DNA from: Acinetobacter tjernbergiae DSM 14971 = CIP 107465 | Lineage (GTDB): Bacteria > Pseudomonadota > Gammaproteobacteria > Pseudomonadales > Moraxellaceae | Direction of reading: 5' to 3' | Length of the DNA: 64,000 nt | NCBI RefSeq assembly: GCF_000374425.1 | Contig: NZ_KB894365.1 | Coordinates: forward strand, 58,425 to 122,424 | Shown here: positions 29,802 through 38,780 of the stretch, piece after piece | Position numbering within the stretch: position 1 is the stretch's first letter | Layout: each line of letters starts with the position of its first letter | Program-made: the position numbers and the translations under genes | The notes under the pieces: model-generated | What the model saw: only the letters and a program-made list of their open reading frames with translations | Databases searched by the model: none | Told to the model about the DNA's origin: nothing

Positions 29802-30596
29802 TCACGATGTTCTTACGTTTTTATCCATTTGCTTTAGAGCCTTATCGACCTCAGTAAAAATAGGTTTATGCAATCGTCGTGCATACTTTGACCAAATAGC
29901 CCAACTGCGTTGCATCTCGGCACGTATTTCATGTGCTAAAGAAGGTTGATTTGTTTGGATCGCCCAAAAAATATATTCACTCAAAATTGAAATATTTTTA
30001 GAGCGAATCGCAAATGAAAACTCTTGTTGCGCCAAGTCTTCTTGATTCAATTGGTGATAGCTTAAGGCCCGTAATAAAGCAATTTCTTCACTTCGAAAAT
30101 TGGGTTGTAGATTTCTAATTTTTTGAGTAATTTCCAATACACGTTGTGACTGTTGGTCTTGTAATAATGCACGTGCAAACTTCTCTAAAAATGCCGGATC
30201 TTCAGCACAGAATCCATTATTTTTCTGTTCAAGAATGATGATGGCTTCTTCCGCTTTCCCAGATGAAACTAAAGCATCCGCATAATGAACCGCATTTTCA
30301 ACACTCGGTAAATGCTCATAATTTTCTTTAAGTTGATTTAATTGACGATTTGGCTGTAGAACATGTAAGGCTTTTTTACTTAATGTATTTACTTGGTATG
30401 GCATACGCGAATGAGGTAAATACTCAGCAACAAAATAAACAATACTTCCTAAAAAAGGGAAAATAAATAAAATCCATAGCCAAATATAAGGCCGACCATT
30501 ACGAATCGCATGAATTGCAAAACAGAGTGCAATAATGACATGAATTCCGACCCCAAAAACTGAGAAATATTGAAAATACCACCCCAATGCATCCAT
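29802..30596 (-). CDS. Membrane-anchored TPR-like protein (PLD-N type N-terminus)
   Basis: A 264-residue protein of unknown function. Two helices near residues 12-32 and 36-60 with the pattern of the phospholipase-D N-terminal membrane domain (WLWILFIFPFLGSIVYFV) are followed by a soluble part that reads as TPR-like helical repeats (about 95-230). I chose the ATG at 30596, which follows AAGGGG by five bases, over the ATG at 30632. It is monocistronic and convergent with hisA. Confidence 0.75.
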   Translation of the reverse strand: MDALGWYFQYFSVFGVGIHVIIALCFAIHAIRNGRPYIWLWILFIFPFLGSIVYFVAEYLPHSRMPYQVNTLSKKALHVLQPNRQLNQLKENYEHLPSVENAVHYADALVSSGKAEEAIIILEQKNNGFCAEDPAFLEKFARALLQDQQSQRVLEITQKIRNLQPNFRSEEIALLRALSYHQLNQEDLAQQEFSFAIRSKNISILSEYIFWAIQTNQPSLAHEIRAEMQRSWAIWSKYARRLHKPIFTEVDKALKQMDKNVRTS

Positions 30597-30712
30597 TTTT
30601 ACCCCTTGATCTAAAATGTATTTATAACTCAATATTTTTTATCGATTAAGTGTACTCTATTTTTTCTATTTTCTACTCAATTGTATAAATATCTCTTTGC
30701 AGAAGTATTATT

Positions 30713-31264
30713 TTAATACAACACATTACGAATAAATTTTAATACGCATGTGCCGCGATTAACATAACGATAAAGCACATCACTTTTAAAAAGAATCGAC
30801 TGACCTGCACAAATCACACGAGTTTCATTTTCAAATTCAAGGCTTAATTCACCCTCTAAAACATAAATAAGTTCTTGCCAACCCTTTGAATCAGCTTCAG
30901 CACAATATTCCTCTCCTACCGCAAGTGACCACCGCCATAACTCAGTTTGGGTATGTGTTGGTACAGCAGCCAAAAGCGTAGCATGACTATCTTGATCTTT
31001 TCCTTGCCAAGCAAGCGTATCCACAATAGCCGATTCACTCAGCTCAGGGGCGCTCACAATACGTTTAAAATCGACAGCCAAAACAGCAGCAATCGCATCT
31101 AATTTAGCTAAACTAATATTCACTTGTCCTGTTTCCAAGGCAGCAATAGTACGCCGACTAACACCAGCACGATCCGCTAACTCTTGTTGGCTGAGTTGTG
31201 ATTGATCGCGGAAAAAACGAATATTTTTTCCTACATATTGTAGAACAGTGTCAGCTTGGCTCAT
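30713..31264 (-). CDS. XRE-family regulator with C-terminal cupin domain
   Basis: A 183-residue repressor-like protein. The N-terminal HTH (LSQQELADRAGVSRRTIAALETGQ) lies at about residues 22-46, and a small-molecule-binding cupin occupies about 110-180. It is divergent from a broken EamA transporter gene. Two copies of a GTGCAATATAyTGCAC palindrome lie between them and are its likely operators. The ligand is unknown. Confidence 0.88.
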   Translation of the reverse strand: MSQADTVLQYVGKNIRFFRDQSQLSQQELADRAGVSRRTIAALETGQVNISLAKLDAIAAVLAVDFKRIVSAPELSESAIVDTLAWQGKDQDSHATLLAAVPTHTQTELWRWSLAVGEEYCAEADSKGWQELIYVLEGELSLEFENETRVICAGQSILFKSDVLYRYVNRGTCVLKFIRNVLY

Positions 31265-31290
31265 TTACATTAGCAATCAAATTAATATCC

Positions 31291-31306
31291 GTGCAATATA
31301 TTGCAC
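31291..31306. promoter_or_regulatory. Palindromic operator GTGCAATATATTGCAC (site 1)
   Basis: A perfect 16-bp palindrome 27 bases upstream of the XRE gene start. It is repeated once nearby with a single change, which suits binding by the dimeric XRE-cupin regulator. Confidence 0.65.
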
Positions 31307-31329
31307 AAAACTCTCAAATAATACAATAT

Positions 31330-31345
31330 GTGCAATATACTGCAC
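31330..31345. promoter_or_regulatory. Palindromic operator GTGCAATATACTGCAC (site 2)
   Basis: The second copy, with one mismatch to perfect symmetry, is centred 39 bases from site 1 and just upstream of the likely transporter start at 31367. Confidence 0.6.
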
Positions 31346-31366
31346 TTATTTACTAGGTTTGTTGTT

Positions 31367-32256
31367 GTGACATCTTTATCTCAATCCCCCAAAGCGGCTC
31401 AATTTGCACTCATTTTCATTACCATGATTTGGGGTGGGACTTTCTTAGCCGTGCAATACGCCTTGAATTTTAGTAGTCCCATGTTTTTTGTGGGCTGTCG
31501 TTTTGCTGTTGCAGCTTTAGCTATCTTGCTCATTTCAATCAAATCAATGCGTGGATTAACTTTAAAAGAAATACTTGCAGGAACAGCAATTGGTGTTGTG
31601 ATCGCGATTGGCTATGGTACACAAACCATTGCGCTACAAACGATTCTAAGTAGTGAGTCTGCCTTTTTAACTGCTCTTTACGTTCCTCTCGTCCCCATTC
31701 TGATGTGGCTTATTTTCCAAAAAGACCTTCTCTGATGACATGGTTAGGGACTGCACTCGCTTTTATTGGATTAGTGCTTTTAACTGGAAATGGCATCTCC
31801 AATATCAGTTTAAGCTATGGACAAACACTAACCTTAATTTGTGCCTTTGTGATTGCGCTAGAAATTATTTTGATTGGTTATTTTGCAGGGAAAGTCAATT
31901 TAAGACGAGTCACAGTTATTCAGCTTGCGGTTGCTTCGTGCTTATCTTTTGTCAGTATGCCCATCGTTGGTGAACGCAATATTCCTGATTTTTCATGGCA
32001 ATTAAGCATTCTAGTACTCAGTCTAGGTTTAGCCAGTGCGCTGATTCAATTTGTAATGAATTGGGCACAACGAATGGTTGATCCAACCCGTGCTGCAATT
32101 ATTTATTCAGGTGAACCTGTTTGGGCAGGTGTGTTTGGAAGAATCGCAGGCGAGCGATTACCATTATTGGCTTTATTCGGTGGGTGTTTAGTGGTGCTTG
32201 GTGTTTTAGTCAGTGAATTAAAATTCAAATTATTAGAAAAGAAAAAAGAGAGCTGA
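31367..32256 (+). pseudogene. EamA/DMT-family transporter, frameshifted
   Basis: A ten-helix drug/metabolite transporter split by one base. The first half (MIWGGTFLAVQYAL start of EamA repeat 1) reads to 31735; the second half reads from about 31705 in the next frame. Adding one A to the AAAAA at 31719-31723 would join them as LIFQKRPSLMTWLG. The GTG at 31367 is the likely start, because the ATG at 31328 lies across an operator. Divergence from the XRE-cupin regulator suggests regulated export. It may be a true null allele or a sequencing error. Confidence 0.8.
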
Positions 32257-32587
32257 ATAGCTCTCTTTTTATCATGTAGGGTGCTTTCTTTTTTAACAAC
32301 ATCTGTGGCTGATAATATTCAACCGTTGGCATCTGTTCATAGAATGGATGCAATAATGCTTTCCACTGCTGATATTCAGGAGATTTCCTAAAACCTTCAG
32401 TATGATTTTCAATACGATCCCAAAAGACCATCAAAATATAGCGATGCTGGTCTTCGACATGTTTAATGAGCTGAATAGCATTCAAACCTTCCATTGGATA
32501 AATAATCTCTTTCGCAGTTTGAAAGGCTAATTCGAAATCTTCACTTTGATCTGGCTTAATATTTAAATGTACATGCTCAATAATCAT
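32225..32587 (-). CDS. Antibiotic biosynthesis monooxygenase (ABM)-domain protein
   Basis: A 120-residue single-domain ABM-fold protein: MIIEHVHLNIKPDQ as strand 1, then a helix and the strand RYILMVFWDRIENHTEGFRKS. Such proteins are often heme- or quinone-modifying; nothing here fixes the substrate. AGGAT lies six bases before the ATG. The last 20 or so residues are encoded through the shared terminator hairpin, so the conserved domain may end earlier. Confidence 0.75.
   Translation of the reverse strand: MIIEHVHLNIKPDQSEDFELAFQTAKEIIYPMEGLNAIQLIKHVEDQHRYILMVFWDRIENHTEGFRKSPEYQQWKALLHPFYEQMPTVEYYQPQMLLKKKAPYMIKRELFSSLFSFLII
32243..32270. terminator. Terminator inside overlapping 3' ends
   Basis: AAAAAGAGAGCT and AGCTCTCTTTTT form a 12-bp stem with a GAAT loop. 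It covers the end of the transporter gene and lies within the last codons of the convergent monooxygenase-like gene. Confidence 0.85.
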
Positions 32588-32599
32588 GTTTTATCCTAT

Positions 32600-32992
32600 T
32601 TATTGATACATAGGTTGATTATCATTTAATGCAATTAAACCACGAATTGCTCGATATACAATCCACACCCATGCAGCAAAAATCACTAACCCACAAAATA
32701 TCGTACTTGACAGTGCGACACCTGCAAAAGCATTAGCATTATCACCTGTAAAAAACAGAAAGAAAAAGGGGATAAATGCAATGATATTCCAAGCCAAATA
32801 CCACCAAAAAGTCCGAATCTGCCAAGTAAAATGGCTTTCAAAAATCGAACCTTGTACATCACGACGTTTTACATAGTTAATAATCAAAGCAATAATCGCC
32901 AACAAACCACCACTAAAAATCGCAATGATATAAAGTACATAGAGAACCAACGTTAAGGTACGGTTTGGATCTTGATCAACGGAATAATTCAT
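32600..32992 (-). CDS. DUF4870-family membrane protein
   Basis: A 130-residue small integral membrane protein with about three helices and the DUF4870 pattern (HFTWQIRTFWW near residue 55). Function unknown. It follows the cold-shock/DUF1294 gene by 32 bases on the same strand. Confidence 0.8.
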   Translation of the reverse strand: MNYSVDQDPNRTLTLVLYVLYIIAIFSGGLLAIIALIINYVKRRDVQGSIFESHFTWQIRTFWWYLAWNIIAFIPFFFLFFTGDNANAFAGVALSSTIFCGLVIFAAWVWIVYRAIRGLIALNDNQPMYQ

Positions 32993-33024
32993 TTTTATTT
33001 ATCTCCAAAAACTCACTCCCTCAA

Positions 33025-33642
33025 TCAATAAAACACATTGAGTGGAGAAATTAGCCAACATATCAACAATATATGAAAGACTATGGTACAGAAATAAATC
33101 TTACGAAACGGTTGTTTTTGTGTTTTATGTCTCAGTTTTTGCTGAGCAAGCCACCCTCCACACCAACCACCCAAAGAATCCACGATATGCAAAGTCTGCT
33201 CTGGAATACGTCGATTCCCCAATTGTGCCGCTTCTTTGTCTTGCGCATATAACCAATAACTAACGACATTCATCAAGCTAACAAACAGCAAAGTATACGG
33301 CGGCAATAACTTACTAAAGCTTGCAATCAGCATAAATACAATATAAATCACAATCGCAATTTGCATCGCTGACCAACGCTTAGATGATGAAGGCGTATTC
33401 GGTTTCCGACGATGTTCAATTACTTGTGAGGCTTTTAAATAAGTTGCCTGCTGAGCGCGATAACGACCGCGCTCATCCAAAATGACTAAATATTCCAAGG
33501 CACACCCCACGATTGGACGTGGCCCTGTCCGAGCAAAGTCTTTGATATGGATAAAGACACGATCTTTATGTGCATCATTGGGTTGAATAAAGCCATAGCC
33601 TTTATCATCGAACCATTCAACTAAACGCCCTTGATCTCGCAT
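33025..33642 (-). CDS. Cold-shock domain plus DUF1294 membrane protein
   Basis: A fusion of an N-terminal cold-shock (nucleic-acid-binding) domain (GRLVEWFDDKGYGFIQP, residues 5-21) and a C-terminal DUF1294 membrane region with helices near 95-130 and 180-205 and the GGWCGGWLAQQKLRHKT motif. It starts four bases after the thrB stop with TAGGA as ribosome site, so it shares the thrB transcript. Confidence 0.88.
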   Translation of the reverse strand: MRDQGRLVEWFDDKGYGFIQPNDAHKDRVFIHIKDFARTGPRPIVGCALEYLVILDERGRYRAQQATYLKASQVIEHRRKPNTPSSSKRWSAMQIAIVIYIVFMLIASFSKLLPPYTLLFVSLMNVVSYWLYAQDKEAAQLGNRRIPEQTLHIVDSLGGWCGGWLAQQKLRHKTQKQPFRKIYFCTIVFHILLICWLISPLNVFY

Positions 33643-33646
33643 ATTC

Positions 33647-34603
33647 CTACCCTAAACCTAAAACTTGTTGTAAACGGTTTTGTAACATCATGCGCATTTC
33701 CACGGGGTCTTTTTGCGAAATATCGTCACCTGTCCGCCCTTCTGCTGTATTTTTCTGTGCGACCTGTAAACGCATACTCCAAAAGCGACAAGCAGCCATT
33801 GCTAGGAAAATATCCAGACAAGCCAATTCATCTGATGTCAGTGGACGAATGCTTTGATAAGCACTTAAAAATGCCTCAGCTTTTTCCATGTCTAAATGGG
33901 CTTGTGGATAAGCGGTACAGAAGTCATTGATACTAATCGCAATATCAAACAACCACTCATCTTGATTCAGTTCATAAAAATCAAGAATGCCTTGTAATTG
34001 ATCGCCCTCAAACAAGGTATTATCCCGAAATAAATCGGAATGAATAAAGCCCGTTGGTCGGTTTGGGTAGGCTTGCGTAATCACTGTAAATAACTGAAAG
34101 ACCTGATTTAAAAGTTGTTGATCTGCTTGAATCAATTGAGGACGTAATTGGCTTGCTACTTCTGACCAGTATTGATGATTGCGATTAAAATCACGTTCCA
34201 AAGGAAAGCCCTGCAAAGCCAAATGCAATTTTGCCTGCGCTTGGGCAATCGCCTGTACTTGTTCAATGCTGGCTTCTTCAGGATGTTCCCCCATCAAGCG
34301 CGGTGCAATCTGAGCAGGTTTATCTGCAATGCTGTGAATCGCCTGACCATCATATTTTAATGGTACAGCCACAGGCACACCTGCCTTACCCAAACAATCC
34401 AGTACTGGGACGAGTTCACCTGCCCCCTCAGCATCTAATTCTTCAAAAACCGTTAAAACATAGTGTTGTTGTGATTGATCCACCAGAAAATAATTGGTGT
34501 TTTGAATACCGCCTTGGATTGGAATTAGCTCAATGATCGCTAAACCATAAGGCTCAGCGAATGCTTGAACTTCTTCTAAACTCAACGGGGTATAAACCGA
34601 CAT
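33647..34603 (-). CDS. thrB: Homoserine kinase ThrB (aminoglycoside-phosphotransferase fold)
   Basis: Phosphorylates homoserine on the route to threonine. This is the pseudomonad/Acinetobacter type with a choline-kinase-like fold: GIQNTNYFL nucleotide loop, catalytic HSDLFRDN and metal-binding ILDFYE. The ATG at 34603 has AGG seven bases upstream and gives 318 residues, near the usual 316. The earlier ATG at 34657 is not supported. Confidence 0.92.
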   Translation of the reverse strand: MSVYTPLSLEEVQAFAEPYGLAIIELIPIQGGIQNTNYFLVDQSQQHYVLTVFEELDAEGAGELVPVLDCLGKAGVPVAVPLKYDGQAIHSIADKPAQIAPRLMGEHPEEASIEQVQAIAQAQAKLHLALQGFPLERDFNRNHQYWSEVASQLRPQLIQADQQLLNQVFQLFTVITQAYPNRPTGFIHSDLFRDNTLFEGDQLQGILDFYELNQDEWLFDIAISINDFCTAYPQAHLDMEKAEAFLSAYQSIRPLTSDELACLDIFLAMAACRFWSMRLQVAQKNTAEGRTGDDISQKDPVEMRMMLQNRLQQVLGLG

Positions 34604-34704
34604 GGAAAACCTGCAAAAAATAGCTGTGAAGTTTGATAGAATACCTGTTCCCTCCATGAAGGTGTAGCACCCCTTTCTTTATTGGCGATTTTTTGGAAAA
34701 TTTT

Positions 34705-35463
34705 ATGCTCGCAAAACGTATTATCCCTTGCTTAGATGTTGATAATGGTCGAGTCGTCAAAGGCGTTCAATTCCTTGATATTCGTGACGCAGGTGACCCT
34801 GTCGAAGTCGCACGTCGCTATAACGAACAAGGCGCCGATGAAATTACCTTTTTAGATATTACTGCTACCCATCATGGACGTGATACGACTTACCGTACGG
34901 TAGAACGTATGGCAGAAAGCGTATTCGTACCTTTAACTGTAGGTGGTGGTGTCCGTAAAGTTGAAGATATTCGCCTATTACTAAATGCAGGTGCAGACAA
35001 AGTCAGTATCAACTCGGCAGCGGTATTTACGCCTGAGTTTGTTCAAGAAGCTTCTCAACGTTTTGGCGCGCAATGTATTGTGGTGGCGATTGATGCGAAA
35101 AAAACTGGCGAAAATAAGTGGGAGATTTTTACCCACGGTGGTCGTAAGCCAACAGGCATCGACGCAATTGAATGGGCTGTGAAAATGGCAGACTTCGGTG
35201 CAGGTGAACTACTGATTACCAGTATGGATGCAGATGGAACTAAAGCAGGTTATGACATTGCCTTGATGCGTCAGATCAATGATCGTGTCAATATTCCGAC
35301 CATTGCATCAGGTGGCGTGGGCAATTTACAACATTTGGCTGACGGGATTTTGAAAGGTGGCGCAGATGCGGTACTGGCTGCCTCTATTTTCCATTTTGGT
35401 CAACATACCATTCCCGAGGCTAAACAATATTTAGCTGATCAAGGGATTGAGATGCGTCTTTAA
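34705..35463 (+). CDS. hisF: Imidazole glycerol phosphate synthase cyclase subunit HisF
   Basis: TIM-barrel cyclase that pairs with HisH, 252 residues, starting [12 protein letters not shown] as usual. Catalytic D11 ([12 protein letters not shown]) and D130-region acid (VVAIDAKK) are visible, as are the phosphate loops GGGVRK and ASGGVGN. GGAAAA precedes the ATG. A TTG at 34693 is not needed. Confidence 0.95.
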   Translation: MLAKRIIPCLDVDNGRVVKGVQFLDIRDAGDPVEVARRYNEQGADEITFLDITATHHGRDTTYRTVERMAESVFVPLTVGGGVRKVEDIRLLLNAGADKVSINSAAVFTPEFVQEASQRFGAQCIVVAIDAKKTGENKWEIFTHGGRKPTGIDAIEWAVKMADFGAGELLITSMDADGTKAGYDIALMRQINDRVNIPTIASGGVGNLQHLADGILKGGADAVLAASIFHFGQHTIPEAKQYLADQGIEMRL

Positions 35464-35486
35464 ACACTAGTATTACTCAAAAAACC

Positions 35487-35519
35487 AACCTCTCAAAATC
35501 ATTTTTTGAGAGGTTTTTT
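35487..35519 (+). terminator. Terminator of hisF
   Basis: AACCTCTCAAAA and TTTTGAGAGGTT form a 12-bp stem around TCATT, followed by a T-run. Confidence 0.9.
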
Positions 35520-35543
35520 GTTCACTCAACATTTTCATCAGAC

Positions 35544-35570
35544 AAAAAAATACCTTGCGGAGCAAGGTAT
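35544..35570 (-). terminator. Hairpin with minus-strand T-run, possible terminator of the hydroxylase gene
   Basis: ATACCTTGC and GCAAGGTAT pair around GGA. On the minus strand seven T follow. It lies about 220 bases past the hydroxylase stop, so a long 3' untranslated region is implied. Confidence 0.55.
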
Positions 35571-35704
35571 GGAAACTGCGTTTATACAACGCTAGAGGGT
35601 AAACGTGAATTTTGTCATTTTTGCAAATTCTGAGCATCTAAAATGCTTGAATCAAAATAGCCATAAACTAGACAAAAATATTGACATTAAAAACAGATTT
35701 TATT

Positions 35705-35750
35705 GACAATTCACGACATGAACAACTGAAGTATTGTCGTGATTCGTCAA
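35705..35750. promoter_or_regulatory. Inverted pair of 16-bp motifs (candidate AraC-regulator sites)
   Basis: TTGACAATTCACGACA (35703-35718) faces an inverted copy (TTGACGAATCACGACA on the minus strand, 35735-35750), differing at two positions. A third related copy lies at 36514-36529, upstream of the AraC gene. Confidence 0.55.
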
Positions 35751-35787
35751 AATCTTGGTGCTTTATTGTCACACTTCGCATTTTCCA

Positions 35788-36432
35788 CTAAGCAACTGAT
35801 TCTTGTTGCTCCGCATCGGCTACAGGTGGCGTCACTAACTTTGGTTTTTGCTCAACCCACTTCGCTGGGAAAACCGATTCAATCGCTTGAGTTAACACTT
35901 TGGAAAGTGGTGCAGGTAAAGGTAAACCGAGTGGATTGGCTTCTTTTAAATCAGCCGATGAAACCACGCGTGTGCCCATCACATAATCAAACCATGGACG
36001 CGTTACACACCAATTCGCATCTTGATTCGAATTCATATGATGATCGTAATGCCAAGGGATAGTACGCTTTGCCCAATCAGGTTCTAAATGTGCACGGCGA
36101 TGTACATAATAATAATTTCCAGCACTATAAACTGCTGCCAACGACATCCCTTTTGAAAAGGGATAAAACACGACACTAGCTACACCTGCCGCAACAGCCA
36201 ATGACATTAATTCATTTCGAGTACGCCAGCTATCCAAACCTTCAACATAACAATCATCAGAAAACTCTTGCTTACGAACCTCACGATGATGTGCCCAATG
36301 CGATTCCATACTTTTTGGTACAGGACTGTAACGTGGCTGACCTGGACGATGTACACCGTGTAAAATATATTTATGTGCAAACCATTCAAATGCGTTTGCA
36401 ACAGCCAAACCTGCAATAAAACCCTTTAACAT
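35788..36432 (-). CDS. Fatty acid hydroxylase / sterol desaturase superfamily protein
   Basis: Membrane di-iron oxygenase, 214 residues. Histidine clusters typical of the superfamily are present: HKYILHG, HWAHHRE, HRRAH and HYDHH, with hydrophobic helices at about 2-20 and 80-110. It might act on carotenoids, fatty acids or sterol-like lipids; the short length and HxxxxH pattern resemble beta-carotene hydroxylase-type proteins. The ATG at 36432 follows GGAGA, so the longer frame to 36597 is rejected. The divergent AraC gene probably regulates it. Confidence 0.82.
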   Translation of the reverse strand: MLKGFIAGLAVANAFEWFAHKYILHGVHRPGQPRYSPVPKSMESHWAHHREVRKQEFSDDCYVEGLDSWRTRNELMSLAVAAGVASVVFYPFSKGMSLAAVYSAGNYYYVHRRAHLEPDWAKRTIPWHYDHHMNSNQDANWCVTRPWFDYVMGTRVVSSADLKEANPLGLPLPAPLSKVLTQAIESVFPAKWVEQKPKLVTPPVADAEQQESVA

Positions 36433-36513
36433 GGCTTTCTCCAAATGTTTCCTTATTTTTATTAAATATATAAATTTTTGTAGGCGAAGTATTGACGATG
36501 CGATATATTTATA

Positions 36514-36529
36514 TTGACAAAACACGACA
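36514..36529. promoter_or_regulatory. TTGACAAAACACGACA motif between hydroxylase and araC gene
   Basis: Third copy of the TTGACRAWWCACGACA motif, 18 bases before the AraC gene start and in the divergent promoter region. It matches the copies beyond the hydroxylase at 14 of 16 positions. Confidence 0.55.
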
Positions 36530-36546
36530 AAATAAGGATAGACAGG

Positions 36547-37554
36547 ATGTCTCAACTCAAGAACTATACAGGCTCTGTTTATGGTGGATTGGGGCATTTA
36601 TTAAAAGCCTATTGTGAAGCACAACATATTGCTGTTCCTGAACAATTACAACAAGTTCAAAATCTGGAACGCTTTGATTATGTGATTTGGCGAGACCTAC
36701 TTGAAGACCTTAATCATTTAAATCCAAAGACAGGTTTGGGCTTAGAAATTGCAGAGCACGTACAACCCAAACATTTAGGAATTATTGCTTACCTCGCACT
36801 GTCATGTGAAAACTTGGGTGAAGCATTGGCACGTTATCATGATTTTCATCGTCTGATTTATGATGGCAGTCCCTTGGTTGTGGAATTTAATCATCCTTAT
36901 GCATCAATCCGTTGGGAAGCTCCCGAACCCCACCCAACCCAGTTAACGGATGAAATTGCAATTGCCTTAATGGTGCAATTCCTCAAGTTATTTATGTCAG
37001 GTGAAAATATCAATCTGCATGAAGTCCATTTTGTGAATGTTGCACCGAAGAATATTAGCGTTTATGAGCAATATTTTCGCTGTAAAGTCCGATTTGATCA
37101 GCCAAAAACTCAACTACTCCTACCCGTTACTGAAGCCTTTAAACCATTAAAAACAGGTGATCACACCTTACAACAACTGTTATTGCAACAAGCCCAAGCA
37201 TTATTGGACAAGCTGCCAAATTCCACTCAACTTGATCAACGTCTGCAACATGCCATTTTGACAGGATTACAGAAAAACCAATATCAAATCGATTTTATTG
37301 CCGAAAAATTAGGATTATCGGTAAGACAATTACAACGCCACTTACAACAGCAAAACACCACCTTTCAGGAACGGGTACAACAAATTCGCTTTATGTTGGC
37401 AACCGAATACTTAAAAGATCCGCATCTGAGCCTACAAGAAATTGCATTGCTACTTTGCTATTCGGAACAAAGTGCTTTTCAACGTGCATTTAAAATTTGG
37501 ACCAACCAAACCCCGCAGCAGTGGCGAAATAACAACACAACTTACAATCCTTAA
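36547..37554 (+). CDS. AraC-family regulator with arabinose-binding-type N-terminus
   Basis: A 335-residue regulator of the OruR/ArgR-like AraC group: a large N-terminal ligand-binding domain (about 20-210), then a C-terminal double HTH (LGLSVRQLQRHLQQQNTTF; EIALLLCYSEQSAFQRAFKIW). I chose the ATG at 36547, which follows AAGGATAGACAGG, over 36514, which lies inside the repeated 16-bp motif. It is divergent from the hydroxylase gene and may recognise a lipid-like ligand; that is inference. Confidence 0.88.
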   Translation: MSQLKNYTGSVYGGLGHLLKAYCEAQHIAVPEQLQQVQNLERFDYVIWRDLLEDLNHLNPKTGLGLEIAEHVQPKHLGIIAYLALSCENLGEALARYHDFHRLIYDGSPLVVEFNHPYASIRWEAPEPHPTQLTDEIAIALMVQFLKLFMSGENINLHEVHFVNVAPKNISVYEQYFRCKVRFDQPKTQLLLPVTEAFKPLKTGDHTLQQLLLQQAQALLDKLPNSTQLDQRLQHAILTGLQKNQYQIDFIAEKLGLSVRQLQRHLQQQNTTFQERVQQIRFMLATEYLKDPHLSLQEIALLLCYSEQSAFQRAFKIWTNQTPQQWRNNNTTYNP

Positions 37555-37728
37555 TAAAACTAGAGACAAACTAACGCTTTCACAACTGATCATTTTTTCC
37601 ACAACACTTATACAAGAGCCTATGTACCTGTGTGAATTAATTCACACTTTTTCACAAGGCTTACACATATCCATAATAAATTCTTGGATGCATACTTTTT
37701 TATTTTTATAACGAATCGGGTAATAACA

Positions 37729-38418
37729 ATGAACAAATATTTAGCAGAATTTCTCGGGACTTTTTGGCTGGTTTTTGGTGGTTGTGGTAGTGCTGTGCTT
37801 GCCGCTGCATTTCCAGAACTTGGGATCGGCTTCTTAGGTGTGGCACTTGCTTTTGGTCTAACTGTTTTAACGGGTGCTTATGCATTTGGTCATATTTCAG
37901 GGGGTCACTTTAACCCTGCTGTCAGTGTAGGCTTATGGGTTGGTGGACGCTTTCAAGCCAAAGAATTAGCACCTTATATTATTTCGCAAGTGATTGGTGG
38001 AACAATCGCAGCTTTGGTACTTTACATTATTGTACAAGGTCAAACAGGCTTTGCAGGTACTGGCGGCTTTGCAAGTAATGGCTATGGGGATTTATCACCT
38101 AACCATTTTTCTTTAATCTCCGCCTTTTTAATTGAAGTGGTACTGACCGCATTTTTCCTGATTGTGATTTTAGGATCAACAGATCGTCGTGCGCCTGCTG
38201 GTTTCGCACCGATTGCTATCGGTTTAGCATTAACATTGATTCACTTAATTAGTATCCCTGTAACCAATACATCGGTAAACCCTGCACGTAGTACAGCGGT
38301 GGCGCTTTTTGCTGAAACTGCGGCACTGAGCCAATTATGGTTATTCTGGGTTGCACCTATTATTGGGGCAATCATTGGGGCGCTTATTTATAAAGTGGTC
38401 GGCAACGAGAAAAGCTAA
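37729..38418 (+). CDS. aqpZ: Aquaporin Z
   Basis: Water channel of the MIP family with six membrane helices and 229 residues. Both NPA boxes are intact (HFNPAVS and TSVNPARS), as is the N-terminal [18 protein letters not shown]. The ATG at 37729 matches AqpZ starts, so the upstream ATG at 37684 is not used. It is monocistronic with a terminator. Confidence 0.94.
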   Translation: MNKYLAEFLGTFWLVFGGCGSAVLAAAFPELGIGFLGVALAFGLTVLTGAYAFGHISGGHFNPAVSVGLWVGGRFQAKELAPYIISQVIGGTIAALVLYIIVQGQTGFAGTGGFASNGYGDLSPNHFSLISAFLIEVVLTAFFLIVILGSTDRRAPAGFAPIAIGLALTLIHLISIPVTNTSVNPARSTAVALFAETAALSQLWLFWVAPIIGAIIGALIYKVVGNEKS

Positions 38419-38434
38419 GCTCACATTCCCATAA

Positions 38435-38461
38435 AAAACAGCCTTTTCAAGAGGCTGTTTT
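38435..38461 (+). terminator. Terminator of aqpZ
   Basis: AAAACAGCCT and AGGCTGTTTT pair around TTTCAAG. It lies 16 bases after the aqpZ stop; the neighbouring minus-strand gene ends just beyond it. Confidence 0.85.
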
Positions 38462-38464
38462 CAT

Positions 38465-38707
38465 TTAAAAAAATGGGTTTTCAATTTCTCGCTCAAGCTT
38501 TCGTTCAATCTGTTCAGGTAGGCTTTGTTTTTCTAATGCTGCCACCACATCATTGATAAAACTTTGTAATGCTTTGGCTGTTTTCAAACCTGATTGATCT
38601 TTGGTAATTTGTAAGTTGCCATATAAACTGACACAGTCCACTTGATTTTCCAAAGTCAGATCATAAATTGCCGAAGACTGATCGCCTTGTTCAAAAGGTT
38701 TAAACAT
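38465..38707 (-). CDS. Hypothetical protein
   Basis: An 80-residue acidic/polar protein, not recognised. It is predicted soluble and mostly helical in the second half (KTAKALQSFINDVVAALEKQ). AGAGG five bases before the ATG supports expression. There is no known partner. Confidence 0.65.
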   Translation of the reverse strand: MFKPFEQGDQSSAIYDLTLENQVDCVSLYGNLQITKDQSGLKTAKALQSFINDVVAALEKQSLPEQIERKLEREIENPFF

Positions 38708-38780
38708 CTTTTCCTCTCATTGTTCTTTTCTGTTTTAGCCTATTTGAGTTAAGCATAATCACATTAGGATAGCTGCGATA

